This document shows, piece after piece, positions 1-8,553 of a stretch of DNA of 42,018 bases (positions are counted from its first letter, which is position 1; each line of letters opens with the position of its first letter). Origin of the DNA: Thalassotalea sp. 42_200_T64 (GTDB lineage Bacteria > Pseudomonadota > Gammaproteobacteria > Enterobacterales > Alteromonadaceae); assembly GCA_002162925.1 (NCBI GenBank), contig MABC01000064.1, forward strand, positions 1 to 42,018, given 5' to 3'. The translations under genes were made by a program, and so were the position numbers. The notes beneath the pieces were generated by a model. That model made no database searches. It was not told the origin of the DNA and was given only the letters and a program-made list of their open reading frames with translations.

Positions 1-111
1 GAAAATCAATGATTTTTTTGCCATAACACTTCCGAGGATAGCTGATACTTTAGACAGTTGGATTAATGACAACTTTCAAACACTGACGCCTGCACCTTGA
101 AGTGTTACGGG

Positions 112-207
112 TATATGTATCATAGGCCTTTGCTTTTCTAGGAACAATTGGACCTATTAACTTGTACTAACTAATCTACTTAGTTATTTAAAGGCAGGGT
201 GAAGTCA
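112..207. repeat. Duplicated 96-bp block, left copy
   Basis: This block is nearly identical to 671-766. Both contain ATAGGCCTTTGCTTTTCTAG, a following GGACCTATT or GGGCCTATT, and a TTAGTTATTTAAA arm. The right copy lies just downstream of the TonB receptor stop, so the left copy marks an old duplication of the receptor 3' flank. Its inverted-repeat partner arm (162-174) has drifted, while the right copy keeps a perfect arm, so the left copy looks like the decaying one. Confidence 0.85.
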
Positions 208-216
208 ATACTAAAT

Positions 217-266
217 GCATTATTCGCTATTTAAAGCTATACCGTACGTCTAAAGCGTATTGAAGT
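217..266 (-). pseudogene. Remnant of a second TonB receptor C-terminus
   Basis: Read on the minus strand, 227-266 ends in codons for YALDVRYSFK followed by TAG. The intact receptor at 830-3814 ends in YAIGARYSFK. The DNA at 217-241 is almost identical to 820-844. The match fades beyond about 13 codons and no reading frame continues to the right. This is best read as the tail of a lost or recombined paralogous receptor gene. A terminal aromatic residue in a final beta-strand is typical of outer-membrane barrels. Confidence 0.7.
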
Positions 267-365
267 GGTTTTTCTTATGTATTTGTATCATGTCTTTCCC
301 ACTGTACATTGTTGTAAATACGTTATGTTTTATATTTTTACGTATAAAAAACATCCACCTTCACC

Positions 366-586
366 ATGCAGCAGCCTGAATCTTTAAGCAATATGAAAGC
401 GGTGAGTTGGTATTGGATGGGCGATGAAGTGGACAATAAGACAATAAGACAAAAAGGATAGTCGCTTTTGGCATATTAAGTGGCATTTGGGTGACATTGA
501 AAGTGCCATTGTTAGTTACGTTTTCTAAGGGGAAGTCGTTTCACCAGTGGCATCAGCACCAATCAACGGCACTTTTTTTAGTGTAG
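366..586 (+). pseudogene. Small ORF broken by an 8-bp tandem duplication
   Basis: An ATG at 366 opens a frame that stops after 31 codons at a TAG. GACAATAA is present twice in tandem, at 432-439 and 440-447. Removing one copy restores a 70-codon frame ending in TAG at 584-586. The restored product has a charged, aromatic N-terminal part (SWYWMGDEVDNK) and a hydrophobic stretch (IVAFGILSGIWVTLKVPLLV) that could be a membrane helix. The family is not recognised. It could be the tail of a decayed membrane-protein gene or chance, and the frame-restoring duplication is the main evidence. Confidence 0.4.
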
Positions 587-670
587 TATTTAATGCTCAG
601 AACGGATCAGAACTGAAAAAAGAACGGAATAGAAAAGGGTGATGCATACAAGGCTGTTGGGAGTTAACCT

Positions 671-766
671 TATATGCATCATAGGCCTTTGCTTTTCTAG
701 GAACAATTGGGCCTATTAACTTTAAATAACTAATCTACTTAGTTATTTAAAGGTTGGGTGAAGTCA
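671..766. repeat. Duplicated 96-bp block, right copy, with 13-bp inverted repeat
   Basis: This is the second copy of the block at 112-207. It contains a perfect inverted repeat, TTTAAATAACTAA (721-733) and TTAGTTATTTAAA (739-751), with a 5-nt loop. It also has a shorter pair, ATAGGCC with GGGCCTATT, at about 681-718. It lies immediately downstream of the TonB receptor on that gene's strand, so it is part of the 3' flank and may fold in the transcript. Confidence 0.8.
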
Positions 767-788
767 TTGCAAATAATAGTTGGCAGCA

Positions 789-815
789 TGGCGTTCATTG
801 TTATCTTGAACGCCA
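789..815 (-). terminator. Hairpin downstream of the TonB receptor gene
   Basis: TGGCGTTCA (789-797) and TGAACGCCA (807-815) form a perfect 9-bp stem with a 9-nt loop, 15 nt beyond the receptor stop codon. There is no clear T-tract on the minus strand, so it may be a processing or stability hairpin rather than an intrinsic terminator. The left duplicate copy lacks this segment. Confidence 0.5.
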
Positions 816-829
816 AACTGCATTATTGG

Positions 830-3814
830 CTATTTAAAGCTATAACGTGCACCGATAGCGTATCTAGGACCATATTGACGAGCACTTAAGAATTGCTCTT
901 CGTAACGGCCAAACACTTGCTCGGTTTCATCATTCAAGTTAATGCCTTCAAAGAACACAGTAAGGCGGTCAGTTACGTTATAGTTAATGCTCATATCTAT
1001 TTGACCAAACTCTTTGGCAAATTGCGGTGGCGCATCTGCAGAGCCCTGCGATTGGCCGACACCAAGCAGATATTCATCACGCCATGCGTAAGTCACCTTA
1101 ACGGATAAGCCATGTTTTTCATAAAACAGTTGGAAGTTAGCCGAGTCGCTTAAGCCGGTAAGCGGGGTTTGCTGATCCAAACTTTTAACGTCAAATTCAA
1201 CATCACCATCAACAAATGTCGCATTGGCACCAACACCAAAGCCGGTTTCGCCAAACAAATGTTGAATTGCCAGCTCAAAACCATCAACTTCTTTGTCTTC
1301 ACTGCTGTTGAATGGACGAGAGATATTCCATTCCATTATTGGATCACCGGCAACTGGTTCGAGGTATCCTTGCTCATTCAACGCTGATCCACTGGCCTGA
1401 ATTTGTGCAAAAATAGCGTCATTTGTTGCTTGTTCACCGCGGCCTTCAATAACATCTACCGCGTCATCCCAGCGCTCCCCCATCCAAATATCGTGAATTC
1501 CCTCATATTCTTGCTGGACGATTTCGTTACCAATAAAATTCTCTACTTCTTTTTTAAAGTAACCAATCGATGCGTAGCTGCCTTCGGCGTAATAATATTC
1601 AAGGCTTAAATCAAAGTTTGTTGATTCATAGGGTTGCAAGTCGGTGTTACCCGAACCACCATCGCGCGAACCAATTTTCGGACTGCCCGATAAGGTTAAA
1701 CCACCCGCCAGGCTGCCAAGCGGTGCTCGGGCAATGGTTTTGCCCCAGGAAACTCGACCAACCAGCTCATCGGTGATATCGACTTTAATATCTAGCATAG
1801 GTAAAAACACATCGTGACTACCACTGAGATCTAAAGAGGCATTGCCACCAGGCTGATGTTGAGTATGCCACTCACTGCCGCCTTTCCACCATACTTCGAC
1901 AGGAATGGGCTGGCTGTTGCTGTTGGTCACATCGGTTTCTTCATAGCGAACACCAATATTCACTTGCACCGGAATTTCAGCTATTTCAAAATCCCATAAT
2001 GATTGCAGGTAAACACTGTCAGTTTCTTCTTCCACCCAACCTGATGATACAGTACCTAAATCGTGGTACGCAGTTGCCTCAAAATAATCATCGCCACCTA
2101 ATTCTTCATTGGTTAAGAAGGCAGCAGAGCGAGCCGCAACTTCATCAAAATCAAAAGTGTAATAATAGCTTGGTGCTAAAGAGCTGCCACCACCGCTAAA
2201 TTCATCCAAAAAGCCACTGGTGCTATGAAGTTCAAACATGCCATCGGGCAGCATTGCGGTATAATCTGGATTAAACAAGAAGCCACCGATTAGGCCACTC
2301 CAGGCATTCGAACCACTCATTTTTTGTTTCGAATGAGCGACACCAAACTTGATATTGACTAACGGAATATCAAAGTCATTATTGTCCCATGTACCGTGCA
2401 GTTGTACCTGTTCAACGGTTGACTTGCCAGGGTTATGGACAAATTGACTAAAATGAGAATCTATCTCACTAGGCGCCAGGGTAGTGGTGCCGTTGTTCCA
2501 AAAAATTTGCGCATGAGGAACTTCACCAGTTCGGTAGTCATAGGTCTTAGTTCTCAGTTGATCTGAGCCCAATACTAATGAGCCGAAACCGTCCATGCCA
2601 TCATCGGCACCATTATCAATCTCATTGGTTGAGTCGTGATAATCGAGTTCAAAGTGAAATGAATCGGTTGCTTGCCAGGCTACGTTAAAGCCAAAAGACT
2701 CCTCATCGACTTCCGTGGTACCACGTGACGCTGTATATGAACCATCATTACCACTCATATCGGCAAAAATAGCGGTACCATTTTCATCGAGTTCGTAAGC
2801 ATTAATGTTGCCGCCATAATCGTGCCACTGTCCCCAACCAATAGAATTAGAGCCAGTTTCAACTTTTGTTGCGGTGTAATCAAGGCTAAGAATTAAATCA
2901 TCAATCGGCGCATATTGAAACGTCACATTGCCGTTCGTTCTCTCTCGTTCTACATTATTAATGCCGTAGTTCATATCCCTCGGGAAAAAGTAATCTCCTA
3001 TTCGTTCACCCTCATCATTAAGTGGTCTAGGGTCAATTACATTTTCGGCGTCTAAATTAGTTGGCAGAGCAACATTGGCTTGCCAGCCTTGAATATTTGC
3101 CGATTGCTGTTGAAAGTCACGACGAGAATGAGTAACCGAAAAGGCAAAGCCGAACGTCTCATCATCAAAAGTATTGCTGTACACTGCACTCACTTCTGGT
3201 GTTACATCATTACCTTCTTCGTTCGAGGTATCATGCATGCCTTTCGCTGAAACAGAATACTTTAGACCTGGGCTGTTCATAGGTTTCAACGTGACAATAT
3301 TAACGGTCGCGCCTAGGCCGCCACTTGGGTTTTTTGCTCTTGCCGTTTTATGAACTTCTAGGGCACTGACACCATCAGATGATAGGTTTTCAAAGTTGTA
3401 AGAACGGCTGTTACCAGTACCTGGCATGGTACGGCCATTTAGGGTAACTAAGTTAAAGTCAGGGCCAAAGCCACGTACGGTTATTTGACTACCTTCACCG
3501 TTTGAGCGACTGACAGTAACACCGGTAATACGTTGTAGCGATTCGGCTAAGTTAGTGTCTGGGAATTTACCCATATCTTCCGATGAAATAACATCCATAA
3601 CACCAGAACTATCACGTTTTAAATCCATTGAACGGATTAAACCGCCACGAATACCTGATACTTCAATAACTTCTATTTCATCTTCTTGCACATCTTCAAC
3701 AATTGCGGCAGGGGCTGTTTCTTCTGCGGCATAACTTGGTGTTACCACACCTGTACCTAATAACATAGATATTGTTACTGCAAGTCGTTTTTTACTAAAG
3801 TTAACTTGTTTCAT
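830..3814 (-). CDS. TonB-dependent outer-membrane receptor, glucan-uptake type
   Basis: This is a 994-aa outer-membrane receptor expected to import oligosaccharides using TonB/ExbBD energy. A signal peptide covers residues 1-29, ending SYA. A TonB-box-like segment EIEVIEVSG lies at about 46-54. The plug domain covers about 65-175 (MDVISSEDMGKFPDTNLAESLQRITGV, then the ITVRGFGPDFNLVTLNGR region). The rest is a 22-strand-type barrel ending YSFK, typical of the large marine TonB receptors in polysaccharide loci. Beta-1,3-glucan as substrate is inferred from the adjacent GH16 genes. It lies 126 bp downstream of the GH16 gene on the same strand. The start is ATG at 3814 with AGGAAAATT just upstream. 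The family is certain and the substrate is not. Confidence 0.93.
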   Translation of the reverse strand: MKQVNFSKKRLAVTISMLLGTGVVTPSYAAEETAPAAIVEDVQEDEIEVIEVSGIRGGLIRSMDLKRDSSGVMDVISSEDMGKFPDTNLAESLQRITGVTVSRSNGEGSQITVRGFGPDFNLVTLNGRTMPGTGNSRSYNFENLSSDGVSALEVHKTARAKNPSGGLGATVNIVTLKPMNSPGLKYSVSAKGMHDTSNEEGNDVTPEVSAVYSNTFDDETFGFAFSVTHSRRDFQQQSANIQGWQANVALPTNLDAENVIDPRPLNDEGERIGDYFFPRDMNYGINNVERERTNGNVTFQYAPIDDLILSLDYTATKVETGSNSIGWGQWHDYGGNINAYELDENGTAIFADMSGNDGSYTASRGTTEVDEESFGFNVAWQATDSFHFELDYHDSTNEIDNGADDGMDGFGSLVLGSDQLRTKTYDYRTGEVPHAQIFWNNGTTTLAPSEIDSHFSQFVHNPGKSTVEQVQLHGTWDNNDFDIPLVNIKFGVAHSKQKMSGSNAWSGLIGGFLFNPDYTAMLPDGMFELHSTSGFLDEFSGGGSSLAPSYYYTFDFDEVAARSAAFLTNEELGGDDYFEATAYHDLGTVSSGWVEEETDSVYLQSLWDFEIAEIPVQVNIGVRYEETDVTNSNSQPIPVEVWWKGGSEWHTQHQPGGNASLDLSGSHDVFLPMLDIKVDITDELVGRVSWGKTIARAPLGSLAGGLTLSGSPKIGSRDGGSGNTDLQPYESTNFDLSLEYYYAEGSYASIGYFKKEVENFIGNEIVQQEYEGIHDIWMGERWDDAVDVIEGRGEQATNDAIFAQIQASGSALNEQGYLEPVAGDPIMEWNISRPFNSSEDKEVDGFELAIQHLFGETGFGVGANATFVDGDVEFDVKSLDQQTPLTGLSDSANFQLFYEKHGLSVKVTYAWRDEYLLGVGQSQGSADAPPQFAKEFGQIDMSINYNVTDRLTVFFEGINLNDETEQVFGRYEEQFLSARQYGPRYAIGARYSFK

Positions 3815-3861
3815 AATTTTCCTACTTATCTTTTAAGTATTTATGTTCAATGTGTAGCTAA

Positions 3862-3899
3862 CGTATGGCGGTTTTGTTTTTCGTTTTACCAGCCATACG
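3862..3899 (-). promoter_or_regulatory. Stem-loop or operator between GH16 and receptor genes
   Basis: CGTATGGC (3862-3869) and GCCATACG (3892-3899) are perfect complements. The stem extends by GGT/ACC with one bulged A, giving about 11 bp around a 15-nt T-rich loop. It lies in the 126-bp gap downstream of the GH16 gene and 48 bp upstream of the receptor start. No T-tract follows on the minus strand, so it may be an attenuating or mRNA-stabilising hairpin between two cistrons, or a repressor site. Confidence 0.5.
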
Positions 3900-3940
3900 C
3901 TGCACATTGCTATTCTTTTAATTTGCTTACTGGTGTGTAT

Positions 3941-6610
3941 CTACGGAGTAGAAATTTTGGCGTTATCCACTCGATAAACCGCGCCTTCACCAGTTCCCCA
4001 TGCCGGGAAAATCATTACTACATCGATTTCGCTAACATCAAGTCCAGCATTAAATAAATCCTGTAGCGTAAAAGTATAGGTTTGCCATACATCAGTAACC
4101 GGAGCTGCGCCTTCAAGGCTGTCGGTTAATGGCAATTCTACGGCAGTGGTCGTGCCACCAGATTCAATTTTGAACATCCAAGTAGAACTTGCATCATTTG
4201 GCTGTGCTATCACTTTCATTTCAAATTGCACTACGCCGTTGGCAAGTAATGCTGAAGCATCGTAGGAAACACCCGAGCCATCGTCAGGTTTGAAACCCAT
4301 TACTGTTGCTGTGCTACCAATAACAAACTCGGCAGTATTGCCATGTTCGCTATCATCGACTTCTACAGTGGGGGTAGAGCCGCCACAACAGTCCCATATG
4401 TTCCAATCTGTTGCCGCAGTATCGGCGAATAGTGTTAGCCCCGCTGCCGGTGGATTAGTAGATGAACTTGGAGAATAAATTTTCGCGTTATCAACACGAT
4501 AAACTGCACCATCACCTGTACCCCAGGCTGGGAATATCATTATCACGTCGATTGCACTCGGATCTAAACCTGCGGCAAATAGATCAGAGATTTTAAAGGT
4601 ATAGGTTTGCCATACTCCGGTAGCAGGTGCTACGCCTTCATCACTGTCGGTGATCGGAATTTCGACGGCTTCTGAGGTGCCGTTACTTTCTACTTTGAAC
4701 ATCCAGGTAGAGCTTGCATCGTTCGGTGCAGTCATCACTTTCATATCAAATTGCACCACACCATCGGTTAACAACGCGGAAGCATCAAATGAAATTTCTG
4801 AACCATCAGCAGGTTTAAAGCCCATTACCGTTTCCGTTGCACCAATAGCAAATTCAACCGTCAAACCATGATCTTCATCATCAAATTCTTCTGTTGGCGT
4901 AGAACCGCCACAGCAATCCCATGGGGCCCAGTCAGCATTGGCAGCGTCTTCAAACAACACTAACTCTGGTAAACTGCCAGCGCCTTCTTGAGAGATTTCT
5001 ACGTTATCCACTCGATAAACTGCACCGTCGCCGGTGCCCCATGCAGGGAATATCATTAAAACGTCGATAGCCGATAAGTCTAAGCCTTCATCGGCAAGAA
5101 CTGATAAATCAAAGGAATAACTCTGCCACTCACCAACAGTTGGCGCCACGCCTTCATTACTGTCGGTAAATGGCAGTTCAACAGCCGTGGTGCCATCACC
5201 ACTTTCAATTTTGAACATCCAGGTAGATGATGCGTCTGCAGGGGCGGTGACTACTTTAATGTCAAATTTAACGCTGCCTGAATCGATCAATGGCGAGGCA
5301 TCAAAAGGACCACTGTCTTCAACGCCATGACCAGCACGAGTGGTATAGCCCATTACCGTTTCCGTTGCGCCGATAATAAATTCTGAAACGCCGCCATGTT
5401 CTTCATCGTCGGTTTCAACCGTAGGGGTTGAACCACCACAACAATCCCACATTTGCCATAACGGGTTTTCTGCGTCTTCAAAAATGGTAAGGTTCACCGG
5501 AATACCGGTAGATGGTGGTGATGGAATAGGTGCTTTGCCAATAACTAATGCATCTTCTTCGTCTTTATAACCAGAACGAATAGTGTCACAGCCTTTACCG
5601 GTATCTGGGTCTACTGCACATTCGAACACGCGCACATAGTCAATGGCATATGTTTGAGAGTTGGCAAATGCAGCAGGGTCGATGCCACCGTCATTAACGT
5701 TTGCAGCCCAATCACCGCCAACGGCTAAATTGAGTAAAACGTGGAAGTCTTGATCGAATGGCGAAGCATCCCAGTGGGTTTCTAATTCACCACTAATAAT
5801 ATCGAAATATTCGCTAAACCAACCTCGGTGACCTAAACCAACGGCTTGGTCTTTTGAGTTGTATCTAACTGTCGATGCCATTTGTGTTTCATACAAATAA
5901 CCGTCAACATACCAGCGAATTTCACCTTTTTGCCACTCAATCGCGTAAGTATGAAAATCATCGGCTGGATTTGCACCATCTGGGAGTAGGTACTCTTTAC
6001 CTGACTTTGATTGGTTTGGCCAGTCTTCACCATAATATAAGGTACCGAATACGTGAGCTTCGGTGACACCTTCATCGTTAATGGTTTTTAAATTAACCGC
6101 TTCTACAATGTCAATTTCGCCTGATTTTGGCCAGCCGCCATACACTTCATCAGTTGGCAGCATCCAAAATGCTGGCCAGGTACCTTGACCAAACGGTAAT
6201 TTTGCGCGCATTTCAAAGCGACCGTATTTCCAGTCACCCAAACCTTTGGTGCTTAGTCTGGCTGAGGTATAAGGAAGAGCAGAATCGACATCAGCAGGTT
6301 TGGCGACGATATTTAAAATACCATCGGCAACAAATGAGTTTTCAGCGCTGTCGGTATAACATTGCTGTTCCTGGTTGCCACCACCGTCACAATTGATTTC
6401 ATGGAACCATTTACCGGAATCAATTTTATCGCCATCAAATTCATCATTCCACACCATTTGCCAGTCACTAACTGGTGCGCTGACGTCGATAGATTCATAA
6501 TCGGTATCAGTATTAGTTTCTTCGCAACCAACAAGTCCTAACGTTACCGTTAGACCCATTATTGCGGCCAAGCTTCGTGTTTTAAATTTAACACTGCTTA
6601 TTGTCGTCAT
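3941..6610 (-). CDS. Lipoprotein GH16 endo-beta-1,3-glucanase with three tandem C-terminal modules
   Basis: This 889-aa lipoprotein is probably a laminarinase acting at the cell surface or in the periplasm. The ATG at 6610 was chosen because GGGGAGAG lies just upstream and a lipobox (LVGC, Cys29) follows; an upstream TTG is less likely. The GH16 domain covers about 45-345 and carries the GEIDIVE motif (nucleophile Glu165, acid/base Glu170). Three roughly 165-aa repeats follow (about 374-540, 549-712, 724-887). Each begins near W-x(2)-WDCCGGSTPT and ends in a VYRVDN-type strand, as in galactose-binding-like beta-sandwiches. They may resemble the C-terminal domain of ExoP-type glucanases, but that assignment is from memory. 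GH16 specificity for laminarin is inferred from the locus. Confidence 0.92.
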   Translation of the reverse strand: MTTISSVKFKTRSLAAIMGLTVTLGLVGCEETNTDTDYESIDVSAPVSDWQMVWNDEFDGDKIDSGKWFHEINCDGGGNQEQQCYTDSAENSFVADGILNIVAKPADVDSALPYTSARLSTKGLGDWKYGRFEMRAKLPFGQGTWPAFWMLPTDEVYGGWPKSGEIDIVEAVNLKTINDEGVTEAHVFGTLYYGEDWPNQSKSGKEYLLPDGANPADDFHTYAIEWQKGEIRWYVDGYLYETQMASTVRYNSKDQAVGLGHRGWFSEYFDIISGELETHWDASPFDQDFHVLLNLAVGGDWAANVNDGGIDPAAFANSQTYAIDYVRVFECAVDPDTGKGCDTIRSGYKDEEDALVIGKAPIPSPPSTGIPVNLTIFEDAENPLWQMWDCCGGSTPTVETDDEEHGGVSEFIIGATETVMGYTTRAGHGVEDSGPFDASPLIDSGSVKFDIKVVTAPADASSTWMFKIESGDGTTAVELPFTDSNEGVAPTVGEWQSYSFDLSVLADEGLDLSAIDVLMIFPAWGTGDGAVYRVDNVEISQEGAGSLPELVLFEDAANADWAPWDCCGGSTPTEEFDDEDHGLTVEFAIGATETVMGFKPADGSEISFDASALLTDGVVQFDMKVMTAPNDASSTWMFKVESNGTSEAVEIPITDSDEGVAPATGVWQTYTFKISDLFAAGLDPSAIDVIMIFPAWGTGDGAVYRVDNAKIYSPSSSTNPPAAGLTLFADTAATDWNIWDCCGGSTPTVEVDDSEHGNTAEFVIGSTATVMGFKPDDGSGVSYDASALLANGVVQFEMKVIAQPNDASSTWMFKIESGGTTTAVELPLTDSLEGAAPVTDVWQTYTFTLQDLFNAGLDVSEIDVVMIFPAWGTGEGAVYRVDNAKISTP

Positions 6611-7035
6611 GTTCTCTCCCCTCGAGATATCCAAATCCTGTATTTATAACCATTCTTATGTTGAATGTTCGTTGGTTTTAACTAAAACCTATCAGCGCGA
6701 ATATAAATACAATCGTAAACAAAATGTAAATGCCTGACTATAGTGTTAGCACAACAATTTAATCATTAGCATAGAAATGCGCTCAGGCGGGACAGTGAAA
6801 AGCCGAAATGGACAAAGCGGGTTAAATCACCTTGTTTTCATGACATTTCTATCTGTATTTTAACTCTGTCTTTATCGGCATTTTGCAGCAGCATTGATGG
6901 CTTTTGTACATCTAGTCGCAAGCCCAGTCCGTTTTAACTTGTTTGTATTGCGTTACATCTTTCTTACATTATTGTTTGCTTAATATCTGTTCTGCGTTGT
7001 TTGCAGGCGTTACCCAATATAGCAGGCAAAATAAC
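6611..7035. promoter_or_regulatory. Divergent control region of the glucan locus
   Basis: This 425-bp gap separates the two divergent GH16 genes and must carry promoters for both arms of the locus. It is AT-rich near the minus-strand gene, with AATATAAATACAATCG at about 6699-6714. I did not find a convincing pair of LytTR-type direct repeats or a strong palindrome by eye. A TTG-initiated upstream extension of the plus-strand GH16 gene (from 6943) falls here and is not supported. Confidence 0.5.
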
Positions 7036-8469
7036 ATGCTCGATAAAAATAGTTATCTTCCCGTTTTGCTGATAATCCTTATCTCTGTCATTAATAGTGG
7101 CTGCTCAAAAGTTGAAGACAATGCAGTTGCCAACAACAAGTCAGTTGCAGGCAATAGCGTAATTATGCAAGACCAATTCAAGCAAGCTAAGCAAATAGAG
7201 TCTGAGCAGGAAGATGCCATTGTATGGGCGGTTAATTTTGGCGGTAAAGAGTATCAAGGAGTCGATGGGATAAATTATCAGTCGGACTCCTTAGAGATAA
7301 ATAGCGAACAAGGTGAAATTGACACCATTTTTGGTTCGCAAGACAGTGCTATTTACCAAACCTATCGAGTTGGTGACATTCATCTTTCGAAGACCATTGA
7401 CAATGGTATTTACGACATTTTATTCAAGTTTGCCGAGCCAGAAGATATTGCCGTTGGCGCACGGGTTTTTAACGTGATAGCCCAAGGTGAAGTCGTTATT
7501 GAAAACCTGGATGTCAGACAGGCAAGAGACGGTAAGCACCATTCGGCGTTAATTCGGGCGGCAACGGATATCAATGTTAATGATGGTGTATTGGATATTC
7601 AGCTAAAAGCCATTGCTGGCAAGCCCATATTGAATGCCATTGTTGTTCGCAAAAAGCATGTTGTCGCCAATAATTGGCAGTTGGTTTGGGGGGATGAGTT
7701 TGAACAAGACGGGGCACCAGACACCTCGAAATGGAATTACGACTTATGGCCGGCCAAAAAGGTAAACGGCGAAGATCAAACTTATACCTCGCGGGCAAAA
7801 AATGTTCGGGTAGAGAATGGCAAATTGATCCTTGAAGCGCATAAAGAACAGCATGCTGGCGCTGAATATACTTCAGCCCGATTGAATTCCCGGGGTAAGG
7901 GCGATTTTCTGTATGGCAGAGCCGAGATCAGAGCAAAAATACCGGCAGGACAAGGCACCTGGTCAGCCATTTGGATGTTACCCAGCGACCCTTATAAATA
8001 CTCAACCAGCTGTGCTGAAAATGAAGACTGGCAAGGCAGTGAAACCTGTGATGCCTGGCCTAACTCTGGTGAAATCGACATCATGGAGCATGTCGGTTTC
8101 GACATGCAAAATATTCACGGTACCGTGCACAATAAAGCCTATTACTGGCAAAACTGGCAACAACGGAAATCCAGTATTGAAGGCAAGAATATCGACCAAC
8201 AGTTTCACCGTTATGCGGTTGAATGGTCACCTGAAACCATCACCATATTTTTTGATGATAGCCCTTATTTTTTCTACAGTAATGAAGCTACTGGCTGGAA
8301 AGCCTGGCCTTTTGATCACCCCTACCATGTTATTTTGAACTTAGCCATTGGCGGCATGTGGGGACGAGCCGGTGGTCCAATCGACGACAGTATTTTTCCG
8401 GTGAAAATGGAAATTGACTACGTTCGAGTCTATGAAAAACAACATAAAAATAACATTGAGAAAATATAG
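7036..8469 (+). CDS. Lipoprotein GH16 glucanase with N-terminal malectin-like domain
   Basis: This 477-aa protein starts at ATG 7036, behind AGCAGG and directly before a lipoprotein signal (VINSGC, Cys23). Residues about 60-205 resemble a malectin-type beta-sandwich (WAVNFGG near the start, NAIVV near the end), a fold known to bind glucose disaccharides. Residues about 211-470 are GH16 with GEIDIMEHVG; Glu346 is the nucleophile, Asp348 the assisting residue and Glu351 the acid/base. It probably cleaves beta-1,3-glucan in the periplasm or at the outer membrane. It opens the plus-strand run of glucan genes, 84 bp before the phosphorylase. The -3 position of the lipobox is Asn, which is unusual and slightly weakens the lipidation call. 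The GH16 call is firm; the malectin call is moderate. Confidence 0.9.
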   Translation: MLDKNSYLPVLLIILISVINSGCSKVEDNAVANNKSVAGNSVIMQDQFKQAKQIESEQEDAIVWAVNFGGKEYQGVDGINYQSDSLEINSEQGEIDTIFGSQDSAIYQTYRVGDIHLSKTIDNGIYDILFKFAEPEDIAVGARVFNVIAQGEVVIENLDVRQARDGKHHSALIRAATDINVNDGVLDIQLKAIAGKPILNAIVVRKKHVVANNWQLVWGDEFEQDGAPDTSKWNYDLWPAKKVNGEDQTYTSRAKNVRVENGKLILEAHKEQHAGAEYTSARLNSRGKGDFLYGRAEIRAKIPAGQGTWSAIWMLPSDPYKYSTSCAENEDWQGSETCDAWPNSGEIDIMEHVGFDMQNIHGTVHNKAYYWQNWQQRKSSIEGKNIDQQFHRYAVEWSPETITIFFDDSPYFFYSNEATGWKAWPFDHPYHVILNLAIGGMWGRAGGPIDDSIFPVKMEIDYVRVYEKQHKNNIEKI

Positions 8470-8553
8470 AACAAGCATCAGCCAATGGCGCTGAACTGTT
8501 TTAATTTTACATTTATCAATATATACATGCCTGAAACTTAGGCGGGAAAGAAC

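Noticed and set aside
6943..7035. 31-codon N-terminal extension of the plus-strand GH16
   Set aside because: It starts with TTG, would bury the lipoprotein signal, and ATG 7036 has a suitable upstream site.
6611..7035. LytTR binding sites in the divergent control region
   Set aside because: No convincing pair of spaced direct repeats was seen by eye; it needs a motif search with the known LytTR consensus.
7913..8338. 141-codon open frame inside the plus-strand GH16 gene
   Set aside because: It overlaps the GH16 catalytic region in another frame, has no ribosome site or recognisable domain, and is explained by the GH16 codon composition.
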